From contig NZ_CP139960.1 of the NCBI RefSeq assembly GCF_034424215.1, positions 1,116,001-1,180,000 of the forward strand: a DNA stretch of 64,000 nt, in the 5' to 3' direction. This stretch comes from Niabella yanshanensis. GTDB lineage: Bacteria > Bacteroidota > Bacteroidia > Chitinophagales > Chitinophagaceae. Below the pieces are notes generated by a model. It saw nothing but the letters and a program-made list of their open reading frames with translations. It had not been told where the DNA came from and did no database searches. This document shows, in pieces, positions 53,725 to 62,101 of this stretch. Numbering within the stretch: the stretch's first letter is position 1; each line of letters opens with the position of its first letter. A program made the position numbers and the translations under genes.

Positions 53725-54201
53725 ATGAAGCTGTCTGAAATTAAAAGCCTGTTGCCAGGCCTGGATAATGTAGCATTCACATTACCTGACGGCACCCAGG
53801 TGCCGGAACATTTTCATGTAACGGAAGTGGGAATTGTAAATAAACACTTTATAGATTGTGGCGGAACCACCCGCTATGAAACCAAAGTGAACTTTCAGCT
53901 ATGGAATGCCAATGACTACGAACACCGTTTAAAGCCCGGCAAATTGCTACATATTATCAACCTTTGCGAACAGAAACTTTCCATTAACGACAACCTGGAG
54001 GTGGAAGTGGAATACCAGGGCAACACCATTGGCAAGTATGCCCTTGATTTTGACGGGGCATCCTTTGTTTTGGTATCCACCGTTACCGATTGCCTTGCAA
54101 AAGATAATTGTGGCGTACCACCCCAAAAGCAAAAACTATCTTTAAAAGATTTACCGGTTAATACTGAAAGCTGCTGCACCCCCGGGGGTGGCTGTTGTTA
54201 A
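53725..54201 (+). CDS. DUF6428-family protein of the arsenic operon
   Basis: The 158-residue protein (VAFTLPDGTQVPEHFHVTEVGIVNKHFIDCGGTTRYETKVNFQLW) matches the DUF6428 type seen between arsR and arsC in Bacteroidota. It ends in a cysteine-rich tail, ESCCTPGGGCC, and has further Cys in LCEQK and DCLAKDNCG. An arsenic- or metal-binding accessory role is suggested by this and by context, but no reaction is known to me. It has a 59-bp upstream gap with its own operator copy, and arsC follows after 55 bp. Confidence 0.85.
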   Translation: MKLSEIKSLLPGLDNVAFTLPDGTQVPEHFHVTEVGIVNKHFIDCGGTTRYETKVNFQLWNANDYEHRLKPGKLLHIINLCEQKLSINDNLEVEVEYQGNTIGKYALDFDGASFVLVSTVTDCLAKDNCGVPPQKQKLSLKDLPVNTESCCTPGGGCC

Positions 54202-54256
54202 ACATAACAACGCCGGTTACATCATAAAAAATCATTCAATCCAAACAAAAAAATAC

Positions 54257-54670
54257 ATGAAAAAAGTTTTAGTGCTTTGTACAGGAAACAGTTGCCGCAG
54301 CCAGATCGCCGAAGGTTATTTAAGGCATTTTGCCGGTGATAAGGCTGAGATCTATAGCGCCGGTGTGGAAACGCATGGCGTTAACCCCAAAGCCATAGCT
54401 ACTATGAAAGCCGATGGCATTGATATTTCGAGCCATACTTCTAACAACGTTACGGAGTATAGTAATATCGATTTTGACTACGTAATTACCGTATGTGACC
54501 ATGCTAAAGAAAGATGCCCCATCTTCCCTGCTAACGCGGTAAAATTCCATTATAATTTTCCTGATCCTGCAAAATTCCTGGGAACGGAAGCAGCTACTGA
54601 AAAGGAATTTGCAAGAGTAAGGGATATGATTAAAGACTATGCGCAAAACTTTGTTCAAACCCACCTGTAA
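54257..54670 (+). CDS. arsC: Arsenate reductase, low-molecular-weight phosphatase type
   Basis: The 137-residue enzyme reduces arsenate to arsenite. It has the phosphatase P-loop CTGNSCRS at Cys8-Ser15 and CDHAKERCP near residues 79-87 for the disulfide relay. NFPDPAK, the general-acid region, comes after. The ATG at 54257 is chosen over an upstream in-frame start because the P-loop must lie close to the N-terminus. In related operons an ACR3/ArsB efflux pump follows, but here a decayed HEPN gene converges and overlaps the end by 41 bp, so the pump is missing from this locus. Confidence 0.93.
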   Translation: MKKVLVLCTGNSCRSQIAEGYLRHFAGDKAEIYSAGVETHGVNPKAIATMKADGIDISSHTSNNVTEYSNIDFDYVITVCDHAKERCPIFPANAVKFHYNFPDPAKFLGTEAATEKEFARVRDMIKDYAQNFVQTHL

Positions 54671-55448
54671 TGCCTGCAAGCAACGGGCTTAATAATGCCA
54701 ACAGCTTTTCCCGCACTACCTCCAGCTCCTTAAAGCCTACTTCAAAACCTTCATCATACCTCGCTGCACAATACGATTTTTGAAGTAGCCTGAATGCATC
54801 CTTTTCTTTTTGCGTGATGCCCCCAAAGACTGCTGCAACGCCCGGGCTTAAAAAGCTTAGGTATTGATTAAGGTGGCTGATGTTATGCGTATGCAGCGCC
54901 AGCCCGGTTTGAGATTTAATAAAGGCCGTTAACACCAGTTCTGTAGCCTGGTGGTACATAAAAAGGGCCAGCTTATAGTGTTTGCGAATGGAAACCGTTT
55001 TTATCCGTAGCCGGAAGGCTTTGCACCAGCACATCTTTACGCCGCTGCTCCCATTGCGGGTTGGTGTTGTAAATAACCGGGGCGTTTAATACAACGGTTA
55101 CTGCAAAAGCATCCTTGCCTGCAGCCAACGCACAAAGCTGCTGGTTTGCATTACCAGGCAACTAACCGTATGGTAGCGGCCGCAGTGTTGCTCCATTTCT
55201 TCCTGGTAGGTTTTATGCCGCTTATCATCGCCGGTAATTAATACCAGCAGCCAGAATGCGGAGGTGCGCGCAGCGGAAACGCCGGGTGGTGCAAATATAT
55301 TTTGAGCTGTATTGAGCTTTTTACCTAAAACAAAGATGGTGTCCACCTGCGTAATTGTATTGATGGTGTCCACCACCTTTGTGGTTATGGCTTTATCTGC
55401 TTCGGTGAGATAAAGCGCCTGATGGTTAGCAACGGTTAGTTCTTTCAT
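54630..55448 (-). pseudogene. HEPN-type protein gene broken by two frameshifts
   Basis: Three minus-strand frames join into one protein of about 270 residues. The first is MKELTVANHQALYLTEADKAI with VDTIFVLGKKL and FWLLVLITGDDKRHKTYQEEM. The second is NANQQLCALAAGKDAFAVTVVLNAPVIYN. The third is KHYKLALFMYHQATELVLTAFIKSQTGLALHTHNISHLNQYLS, then FRLLQKSYCAARYDEGFEV. Part 3 is a HEPN domain; part 1 may be a nucleotidyltransferase-like domain. Shifts lie near 55155 and 54985. The end runs antisense into arsC, so the 3' part may be truncated too. It overlaps the next gene upstream by 4 bp. Confidence 0.7.
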
Positions 55449-55891
55449 AGTTGGCTGTTTTTAATAGGCCTGGGTTTACGCCGCCATTTTTTAAACCACC
55501 AGTTTTGGTACTGATCCCCCCACCGGGTATAGCGGTTTATCATTTTTCCGCTGCCTTCGCGTGGGAACAACATGCCCACAGCATCCATTTCTTTAAACAG
55601 CTGGCTAATATCCGCCTCTATATACTGCGGCTGCCCGTAGCCGTGGGCCATAAAATAATTGATGAGGTGCTCTTTGGCGGCGCCCCTGCCCTCGCGGTTC
55701 CAACTACCGCAAGCCAGGTTATCCATAAAATCGGTGATCACTTGTTTAGGCGTTACACCCACCAGGCGGCAGAGCAGCAGGAATTGGTATGGAAGAATGA
55801 AATTAAAATTAGCAACACGATCCCAGGCTCCGGTTTGCCATTTTAGCTCCGGCTTAGGCTTGCGTTGTTTGCGGGTGGGCTTCTTTTTCAT
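55445..55891 (-). CDS. Conserved hypothetical protein, 148 aa
   Basis: From the inner ATG (55889-55891) the protein is about 148 residues, rich in Trp and Lys/Arg at both ends: MKKKPTRKQRKPKPELKWQTGAWDRVANFNFILPYQFLLLCRLVGVTPKQVITDFMDNLACGSWNR. A basic WWFKKWRRKPRP comes near the end. I recall similar proteins in Bacteroidota but no function. Its stop overlaps the HEPN gene start (ATGA), so the two formed one unit. An ATG five codons earlier is possible. Confidence 0.7.
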   Translation of the reverse strand: MKKKPTRKQRKPKPELKWQTGAWDRVANFNFILPYQFLLLCRLVGVTPKQVITDFMDNLACGSWNREGRGAAKEHLINYFMAHGYGQPQYIEADISQLFKEMDAVGMLFPREGSGKMINRYTRWGDQYQNWWFKKWRRKPRPIKNSQL

Positions 55892-55997
55892 GGTGTATGT
55901 TTTCATACCCTAAATTTCCACCAGCTACTGCCGCTATCCTATATGAAAAGGCAATAAATTATTGGGTAAATGAGGTATTTTAGCGAAACGGTTTGTT

Positions 55998-56005
55998 TAC
56001 CTTTG
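55998..56005 (+). promoter_or_regulatory. -7 box TACCTTTG of the XRE gene
   Basis: It lies 23 bases before the ATG at 56029, leaving a normal short leader, unlike the near-leaderless genes earlier in the window. Confidence 0.5.
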
Positions 56006-56028
56006 AAAAACGTATAAAATAAAATCTT

Positions 56029-56409
56029 ATGGAGAAAACAATACATCAGGGCAGAAATGTAAAGCGGTTTAGGGAAATGCTGGGTATGAAACAGGAAGCT
56101 TTGGCTTTGGAATTGGGTGACGATTGGAACCAGCGTAAAATATCATTGCTGGAGCAGAAGGAAGAAATTGAAGACCCATTATTAAAGCAAATTGCTGATG
56201 TATTAAAAGTACCAGCTGAGGCCATTAAGAATTTTGACGAAGAAGCTGCTATAAATGTTATTGGCAATAGCTACCATGATAACTCCACAAGTAATGTAAA
56301 CTATCATTGCACCTTCAATCCCATTGATAAAATTGTTGAGCTTTATGAAAAACTGGTAGCGAGTGAAAAAGAGAAAGTGGAACTATTGCAGAAGTTGCTG
56401 GAGAAGTGA
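56029..56409 (+). CDS. XRE-type HTH regulator with C-terminal coiled coil
   Basis: The 126-residue protein has an HTH_3 domain (GRNVKRFREMLGMKQEALALELGDDWNQRKISLLEQKEEI, residues 8-48). A linker, AAINVIGNSYHDNSTSNVNYHC, and a C-terminal coiled coil IDKIVELYEKLVASEKEKVELLQKLLEK follow. This shape is common in Bacteroidota regulators on mobile or defence loci. It precedes the SIR2-like gene by 208 bp on the same strand and may control it. Confidence 0.88.
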   Translation: MEKTIHQGRNVKRFREMLGMKQEALALELGDDWNQRKISLLEQKEEIEDPLLKQIADVLKVPAEAIKNFDEEAAINVIGNSYHDNSTSNVNYHCTFNPIDKIVELYEKLVASEKEKVELLQKLLEK

Positions 56410-56617
56410 AATAAGAATGATTTGCCTATGTTTTTCTAGCCCTATTTCTGGATTATTGAAAAAAGTGGCAGATATGCCTGACTTCGTATGGAATAAAAGT
56501 ATAGATCTACCTTCATACAATTATACTTGTTACTATTTTAAGCTGCTGATAACGGCGCAGAAATGAATGAAACTGACAAAGTACAATAATCATTGCTGCT
56601 ATTAACAACCAAAACAA

Positions 56618-57772
56618 ATGAAAAAAGTCACTTATTTAATTGGCGCAGGAGCCAGTGCGAATGCACTTCCTGTAGTTAACGGCTTAACGGAGAGATTTAA
56701 ACTCTTTTGCTCCCATTATCAGGAATACTTAAGAAACATCGGAAACGGATCTTCCCAAGACTCGGAAAACAGGGTTCAATTAATAAGAAATATAGAAGAG
56801 CATTATACAGTAGATACATACGCTAAGAAATTATACCTTCAAAATAAACATCTACATACCAATAGTGAGTACAACTTATTGATCAATCATCTTTCTGCAT
56901 TCTTCATTTATGAACAGCTTAAAAAAAATTTGGATGATCCTTGCAATAGTTTTCTGAAATCTATAAATGCAAGGCATAACCAAGGCATATTTGGGGCATT
57001 TTCTAAAGATCACGAGGATAGCATTAGGCAAAAGATGAAAAATGATAAACGTTTGCTTGATCTCATGGTTAAGGATTTGGATTACAGGTACGATTCTTTT
57101 TTTGCAAGTGTGTTAACACATAATGAAAAAGAAGAAATAGTAATGCCCTCTGAAATAAGTATTGTTTCCTGGAACTATGATTCCCAATTCGAAAAGGCCT
57201 ATATGAACTTCACTGGTGCATCATACGACCAATCGTTAGATGCACTAAATTTTGTTGGATTAAAAGATGGAGAAACACTGAAAGAAGGTCAATCCGCGTT
57301 TATAAAACTTAACGGCACCGCAGGATTTTATAATAAAGGAAGCAGTTTTGGAGATTTATTCGATTACTCAAAGCATCATGTTAACAAGGAGACTTTTTCC
57401 ATATTTAAAGAAATTTTATCTAGTCCTAGAAGCCGACATGAAAATTCGTTGAGATTTGCCTGGCTAAAGACAGATGCCGCGGAATATGCTATTGAATCTG
57501 CACAAAAGGTTTTATCGGAAAGTGATATAATTGTTGTTGTGGGATATTCTTTCCCTTATTTTAACCGGGAGGTAGATCGAAAAATATTTGAGTTTGTTAA
57601 TCTACCCTTCATGGATCGTCGTATTACAAAAGATAGTCTTCAAAAAGTTTACATCCAAGCACCCAAAGATAATATTGATTCTATTATAAAAAGATTTGAA
57701 AGTATAAAACCGGGGAGGCTCGTAGAAGGATTTTCAGAAACTGATCAGTTTCTGATACCAAATGAAATGTAG
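56618..57772 (+). CDS. SIR2-like domain protein with an Asn at the catalytic His position
   Basis: The 384-residue protein starts with a SIR2-type nucleotide loop, MKKVTYLIGAGASANALPVVNG. The NYD motif appears in ISIVSWNYDSQFEKAY. Where active SIR2-like NADases have K-x-H-G, this one reads FIKLNGTAGF, with Asn in place of His. The C-terminal IIVVVGYSFPYFNREVDRKIF matches the GYSFxD-type strand of the family. Such proteins often deplete NAD in anti-phage defence. The missing His makes catalysis doubtful or different. It lies behind an XRE gene and beside the SIR2-HerA pair. Confidence in the family is fair; activity is uncertain. Confidence 0.8.
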   Translation: MKKVTYLIGAGASANALPVVNGLTERFKLFCSHYQEYLRNIGNGSSQDSENRVQLIRNIEEHYTVDTYAKKLYLQNKHLHTNSEYNLLINHLSAFFIYEQLKKNLDDPCNSFLKSINARHNQGIFGAFSKDHEDSIRQKMKNDKRLLDLMVKDLDYRYDSFFASVLTHNEKEEIVMPSEISIVSWNYDSQFEKAYMNFTGASYDQSLDALNFVGLKDGETLKEGQSAFIKLNGTAGFYNKGSSFGDLFDYSKHHVNKETFSIFKEILSSPRSRHENSLRFAWLKTDAAEYAIESAQKVLSESDIIVVVGYSFPYFNREVDRKIFEFVNLPFMDRRITKDSLQKVYIQAPKDNIDSIIKRFESIKPGRLVEGFSETDQFLIPNEM

Positions 57773-58103
57773 TAGTTATAAATGCATTCCCAGATTCTTT
57801 AAAGTGATTTAAGATTTTTTAGTTTCCTACGAGTAGCCGCTTGTTACTTTACGCTCATAAATAAGATTTCGAAAGACAATTTAAAATTCGTCAATCGAAG
57901 TTCTAATTTTCATATATGATGTCAGGCTAGTTTAAAACCTAACAGAGATGCTGTTGCGATTCATTTATGAGATGCCTGGGTTGATGGAAGAAGCAAATCC
58001 CACTACAAAAATAACTACGGATACTCAGACCAACAACAATTGACTCTCCGATAAAATGATTTTTATTGAGCATCAACCTGAATAAAAAAGCGCATGTTAA
58101 AAA
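57773..58103. other. Gene-free gap between convergent defence genes
   Basis: No gene is supported. One plus-strand stretch near 57985-58050 reads DAWVDGRSKSHYKNNYGYSDQQQ before a stop and may be a relic of an older gene; I recognise no family. No terminator hairpin with a T-run is evident. Confidence 0.5.
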
Positions 58104-60146
58104 TTACAAATCAACGTTAAATTCTTTTTCTCTAAACCAGTTTTTGCTTATTTCATTATTATCACTTTTAGGTTTTGGATTTGCTTCATTGACTACAAAG
58201 GTTGTTGGCAAGTTTACAGCGTGCCCAAAAATTAATGCGTGTTGAGTCGGTATTGATGGCATCCGTCTTAAAATCGTTTCGGAAATATGCGGTGTAATTT
58301 GTCGTATATGTGATAGATCTTCTGGGTTTTGAATCCGATGTACAATAAAATTACTACACTGTGATAAGACTGTTTTTGAGAGCTCACTTGGTCTCTGAGA
58401 AGAAACAAGTAAAAACATGCCATATTTCCTGCCTTCTTTGGCAATTCGCTCAAATATCTTATTAGCATCTCCAAATACCTTTCCAGAGTCCGTTGAAATA
58501 TATCTATGTGCTTCTTCCAATACAAGATTCACAGGATATGTATTTCTTTGCTTGGCAGTTCTAAGCTTTTCAAAAATCAACCTAGATAGAACACAAGATA
58601 TCACTTCTACAGTCTCATCATTGGCAGAATTCAAATCGATAACTGTAACTTGAGCTTTTTTCTCATTGGAAATAAGGGGAGCATCCATCCCTAAGAATTG
58701 ATATATATATTCAAGCGGATCAACATTCGACTTAATCCCCGTTAAGAAATCAAAATCATCTCTCTCCTTTATACTTTTAAATCTGGTTAAAAGCGAGGAG
58801 CAATAATCCCTTATTTGTCGATTTCCGTGCGCTTCTTCGTAAAGTATCGCTATATCTAAGGCGCTTTCGAGTAATCCAAAATCAAAAACCTGATTGGCCT
58901 GATAAGAAGGAAGGTGAAAATTTGATGATAGAAATTTATAGTCCCCTTCATCAGTTTTTTGTTCAAGATAGCCAAATAAATATTGGATACCCTTCATTTC
59001 TCCGAAATGAATAAAAAGACAATTTTCAATGGTGCAATTGACATTTTGGATTCCGTTATGGAATGTAGAATTGTTGCAATTAACTGCTAAATTAATTTCA
59101 CTTGTATTGAATTTCTGTAATATGGATTTAATCCTGTCTTTCTTTGAAGGGCTACTTGTTTCGTCTCTCAAAATCTGAGTAATACAAGACGCAAGTATAT
59201 GGTTTTTTACGGCATTAGTCGCCCCTGATTGAAATAAAACAGCAAGAGCTAAAGCATTTCTCAAAATAGGTAACTGTGATTTTTCACTTGCTTTTAATAG
59301 CAACGCCCATTCTTCGATATTTAAGAACCAATGAGGTAAAGTGAATTTTTGTATTGATGTATTACTTTCTTCTATTTGATCAATCGAAAAATTTCTAACT
59401 TCAATATTCTTATTATGGATTTTAATTTTCCCAAAGGCTTGGCTATATTCTCCATTTACATCAAAGAATATAAAAGTGCTACCTGTCGCACTATATTCGT
59501 CAAATCTATATAGTGTTTGTAGCATGGATGCTATTGTACAGGACTTCCCGCTTCCTGTATTACCGAGTATTGCGGAATGACTTCCAAAAAATTTATCAAT
59601 ATCAACTTTCACCTCATAGTCGGGGAAAATAGTTGATTTCCCAATAGGCAATGCCGTGTACCGATCTTTACACTGGCAGTCTCCATTTTTGCAATCCTCT
59701 TTTTCTTGACACCTTCTTTCCTTTACCCTATCTATTTTAAATATCGTGTCCAGTTCTTGTTCCTTTATATACAGCACATCTGAATACAAAGTAGGGTAAA
59801 CACTCACTCCAAAATCGAAATTTAGCACATCATCTTCTTTAATCTTTATAGTTCCAATAGGCAACACATCGAGGAATTTTCCCGCTTGAACTTTGCTTAA
59901 AATTTGATCTGTTGGGTTTGAAAATGGAACATTCAGATCTTTTTCTCGAACGCCCGAAACCTCAGCTACAATATAATAGTTTTGGTATGGTACGATAACA
60001 TAGCTATTTAACTGCGCGAAATAGTGAATATCATCAAACCCGCTAACATTGAAGTTTTCTAAACCACTCAAAAGTTCAACTGAAAAGCGGTCGGAATTTA
60101 TAGCTACGACTTTTCCAATTACTCTTTGTTTGTCTTCTTTGGTCAT
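58104..60146 (-). CDS. herA: HerA-type ATPase/translocase of a SIR2-HerA defence pair
   Basis: The 680-residue protein has an N-terminal HAS-barrel (residues 1-130), then a FtsK/HerA motor with Walker A GNTGSGKS at 195-202 and Walker B LVLEEAH at 541-547. The sensor/arginine region SSQRPSELSKTVLSQCSNFIVHR follows. A four-Cys insertion (Cys146, 152, 157, 159) sits between barrel and motor. HerA hexamers pump or scan DNA; in defence systems they assemble with an effector. Its start overlaps the SIR2 gene's end by 4 bp (ATGA), giving coupled translation. The family is clear; the Cys cluster is unusual to me. Confidence 0.92.
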   Translation of the reverse strand: MTKEDKQRVIGKVVAINSDRFSVELLSGLENFNVSGFDDIHYFAQLNSYVIVPYQNYYIVAEVSGVREKDLNVPFSNPTDQILSKVQAGKFLDVLPIGTIKIKEDDVLNFDFGVSVYPTLYSDVLYIKEQELDTIFKIDRVKERRCQEKEDCKNGDCQCKDRYTALPIGKSTIFPDYEVKVDIDKFFGSHSAILGNTGSGKSCTIASMLQTLYRFDEYSATGSTFIFFDVNGEYSQAFGKIKIHNKNIEVRNFSIDQIEESNTSIQKFTLPHWFLNIEEWALLLKASEKSQLPILRNALALAVLFQSGATNAVKNHILASCITQILRDETSSPSKKDRIKSILQKFNTSEINLAVNCNNSTFHNGIQNVNCTIENCLFIHFGEMKGIQYLFGYLEQKTDEGDYKFLSSNFHLPSYQANQVFDFGLLESALDIAILYEEAHGNRQIRDYCSSLLTRFKSIKERDDFDFLTGIKSNVDPLEYIYQFLGMDAPLISNEKKAQVTVIDLNSANDETVEVISCVLSRLIFEKLRTAKQRNTYPVNLVLEEAHRYISTDSGKVFGDANKIFERIAKEGRKYGMFLLVSSQRPSELSKTVLSQCSNFIVHRIQNPEDLSHIRQITPHISETILRRMPSIPTQHALIFGHAVNLPTTFVVNEANPKPKSDNNEISKNWFREKEFNVDL

Positions 60147-61534
60147 TTCAATAACTCTTTTAATTTATTAATGGTATCCTCCATTTTTTTATCTAGATCC
60201 TCGGCGGTCAAATCCGGCAAAATTTCCTCAACAAACCTTTTAAAGTAATGAATTGGAATACCTTCCTCATCAGGATGATCCGCTTCACCAATTATCCATA
60301 TTCTTGAATCATTTAGATCTAATAACTGCCCAATTGCACTGCCCTCGGTTGGTTGTCCAATAACTATTAATCTAAACGAGGGGATTGTAAATGCTTGAAA
60401 GATTAAGTTATTGATATGCTCGTCATTAAAACTGTATCCTACAGTTACCAAAATATTATTGTTTTGCATGAGCTTTCGTTGAAACTCACGAAACAAATCA
60501 GAATATGGACTTCCGAGGCTGGCATTGTATTTTAGCGGCGTTGGATGAATCATTATTGTTGACTCATCTTTCAGACGAGCATATTCAGGGTCTTGTATCT
60601 CTTTTACATTAAATAGCTTATTCTGTCTTTGCCCTTTAGCTTCCACCCAATTCACAGACCCATGTACTTTATATAGATAGAAGAAATTATCAATTACACT
60701 CCATTTTGATTGGGACAAATCCATTTTTTCAGCGAGAGCATAATTGAAAATCGCCGGATTAAAAAACTTACTAATTCCTCCTGTAAAACCATTCACATAG
60801 TGTATACCCAGTAAGTCCATTGCCTTCTCTGAGTAAAGGTCATAATTGGTTGTGAAAATGTTCAGTCTTGGCAAAGTCGAATTTCTAGATAAAAGCTTTC
60901 GGTAAAATTGTTTGTATAATTCAATTACAGGAGAGTCATTACTTGGAGTTCCGTTATTTTCTTTTGAATTATTTTCATTTAGGCATTTTTTTAAGAGAAA
61001 ATTTCGAGCTAGAAGCATTATGGAATCGATCTTTTCTGCCTGCGTCAGTTCCTCAAATGGTTTTGAAATCTCTTTTTTCTCTTCATTATCGCTAGATTTA
61101 TCATCCTCAGATTTTTTCGTCTTTCTTAAATGATAAAACGACAAACTATGTAACGTTGATAAAAACATTTCGAGATTCGTTGAAAAGGTTTTATCAGAAA
61201 CGTCTATATTTAATTCTTTATTCAGCCACTCTTTTTGTTCTTTAAAATCATCTAAGTTGTAAAACTCTTTTGCCAATGGAGCCATTACAGGAATTCCTAT
61301 TTGCTTTACCTCCAAGATGGGGGTATCAGGAGTTTCTTCGGGACCAACTTTTTTTTCTTCTCTAACCTCATAAGAAGAGCAGCCGCTACCTAATAAAAAT
61401 GAAAGATTTTTATTATCAAGAACTTTCAAAAAGGAATCCTGAATCTTCTTCTTCCCAGTTTGATCTGATTTCTGACCATTTCCCTTTTCTGATTCCAATA
61501 TATTATCGTTACCCTTATAAAAAAATATTGCCAT
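60143..61534 (-). CDS. SIR2-like effector of a SIR2-HerA defence pair
   Basis: The 463-residue protein shows the full SIR2 set: LSFLLGSGCSS (nucleotide loop, residues 44-54), LNIFTTNYDLYSEKAM, LYKVHGSVNWV with the catalytic His, and NILVTVGYSFNDEHINNLIFQAF. A charged low-complexity insertion (KSEDDKSSDNEEKKE) lies near residues 142-156. SIR2 effectors of this kind hydrolyse NAD when phage infection is sensed, and SIR2-HerA pairs form large complexes. It is first in the two-gene unit. Both genes are AT-rich compared with the core chromosome, in line with horizontal gain. Confidence 0.92.
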   Translation of the reverse strand: MAIFFYKGNDNILESEKGNGQKSDQTGKKKIQDSFLKVLDNKNLSFLLGSGCSSYEVREEKKVGPEETPDTPILEVKQIGIPVMAPLAKEFYNLDDFKEQKEWLNKELNIDVSDKTFSTNLEMFLSTLHSLSFYHLRKTKKSEDDKSSDNEEKKEISKPFEELTQAEKIDSIMLLARNFLLKKCLNENNSKENNGTPSNDSPVIELYKQFYRKLLSRNSTLPRLNIFTTNYDLYSEKAMDLLGIHYVNGFTGGISKFFNPAIFNYALAEKMDLSQSKWSVIDNFFYLYKVHGSVNWVEAKGQRQNKLFNVKEIQDPEYARLKDESTIMIHPTPLKYNASLGSPYSDLFREFQRKLMQNNNILVTVGYSFNDEHINNLIFQAFTIPSFRLIVIGQPTEGSAIGQLLDLNDSRIWIIGEADHPDEEGIPIHYFKRFVEEILPDLTAEDLDKKMEDTINKLKELLK

Positions 61535-61796
61535 GGCTAAAAATTATTGTTTAATGTGAACCACGCCGATTCATAATTGTTTACTACAACTTTCTATAGA
61601 GGTATTTTATGACATATTTTCAAAATGGCTCACTACCCCATAAGCAGATGCTAGACTAAAATACTTCGTTTTTTTGAAATGAAAAAAGATGCTTGGTCTT
61701 ATAATATCTCTCTCAATTAGTTTTACCGGATAAAGTTCAACGTTTTAACACACCAACAGGGTATATATACAAACCAACATAAAGGTACCCCCAACC
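61535..61796. other. Divergent upstream region of the SIR2-HerA unit
   Basis: AT-rich, no gene. It must contain the promoter of the SIR2-HerA unit on the minus strand, but I find no clear TAnnTTTG box there. Confidence 0.5.
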
Positions 61797-61907
61797 GATA
61801 CAGAAACGATACAGCAACGATATACGAAGGATACAGCCAGGATACAGAAACGATACAGAAACGATACAGAAACGATACAGCCGGGATACAGAAAGGATAC
61901 AGAAAAC
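61797..61907 (+). repeat. Tandem array A: ten 11-bp units, consensus GATACAGAAAC
   Basis: Units begin at 61797 and every 11 bp to 61896. Four are exact GATACAGAAAC; the others vary mainly in the last four bases (CAAC, CCAG, CCGG, AAAG), and one reads GATATACGAAG. There is no coding frame through it. It abuts array B after an 11-bp gap and precedes the DUF6266 gene. Confidence 0.95.
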
Positions 61908-61918
61908 CTGCGTTTAGG

Positions 61919-62026
61919 GATCATAAGAGATCACAAGGGATCACAAGAGATCACAAGGGATCAGAAGGGATCAGGAAGGATCATAAGAGATCACAAGGGG
62001 TCAGAAGGGATCACAAGGGATCAAAA
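61919..62026 (+). repeat. Tandem array B: ten 10-bp units, consensus GATCACAAGG
   Basis: Units begin at 61919 and every 10 bp to 62009, with a degenerate eleventh at 62019. Variants are GATCATAAGA, GATCAGAAGG, GATCAGGAAG and GGTCAGAAGG. The period is exactly 10, against 11 in array A. The DUF6266 ATG lies 76 bp beyond the array. Confidence 0.95.
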
Positions 62027-62101
62027 AAACAAAACGGCGCTTTAATAGCCCAATTTTATACCAGCAAACATTCATCTATTCATTTTTTAAAAATTAAAGT
62101 T

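Noticed and set aside
54188-54256. 23-codon extension of ArsC
   Set aside because: It would move the P-loop away from the N-terminus, and it overlaps the DUF6428 coding end.
61797-62026. CRISPR array
   Set aside because: Units are 10-11 bp and contiguous with no spacers, and no cas gene is present.
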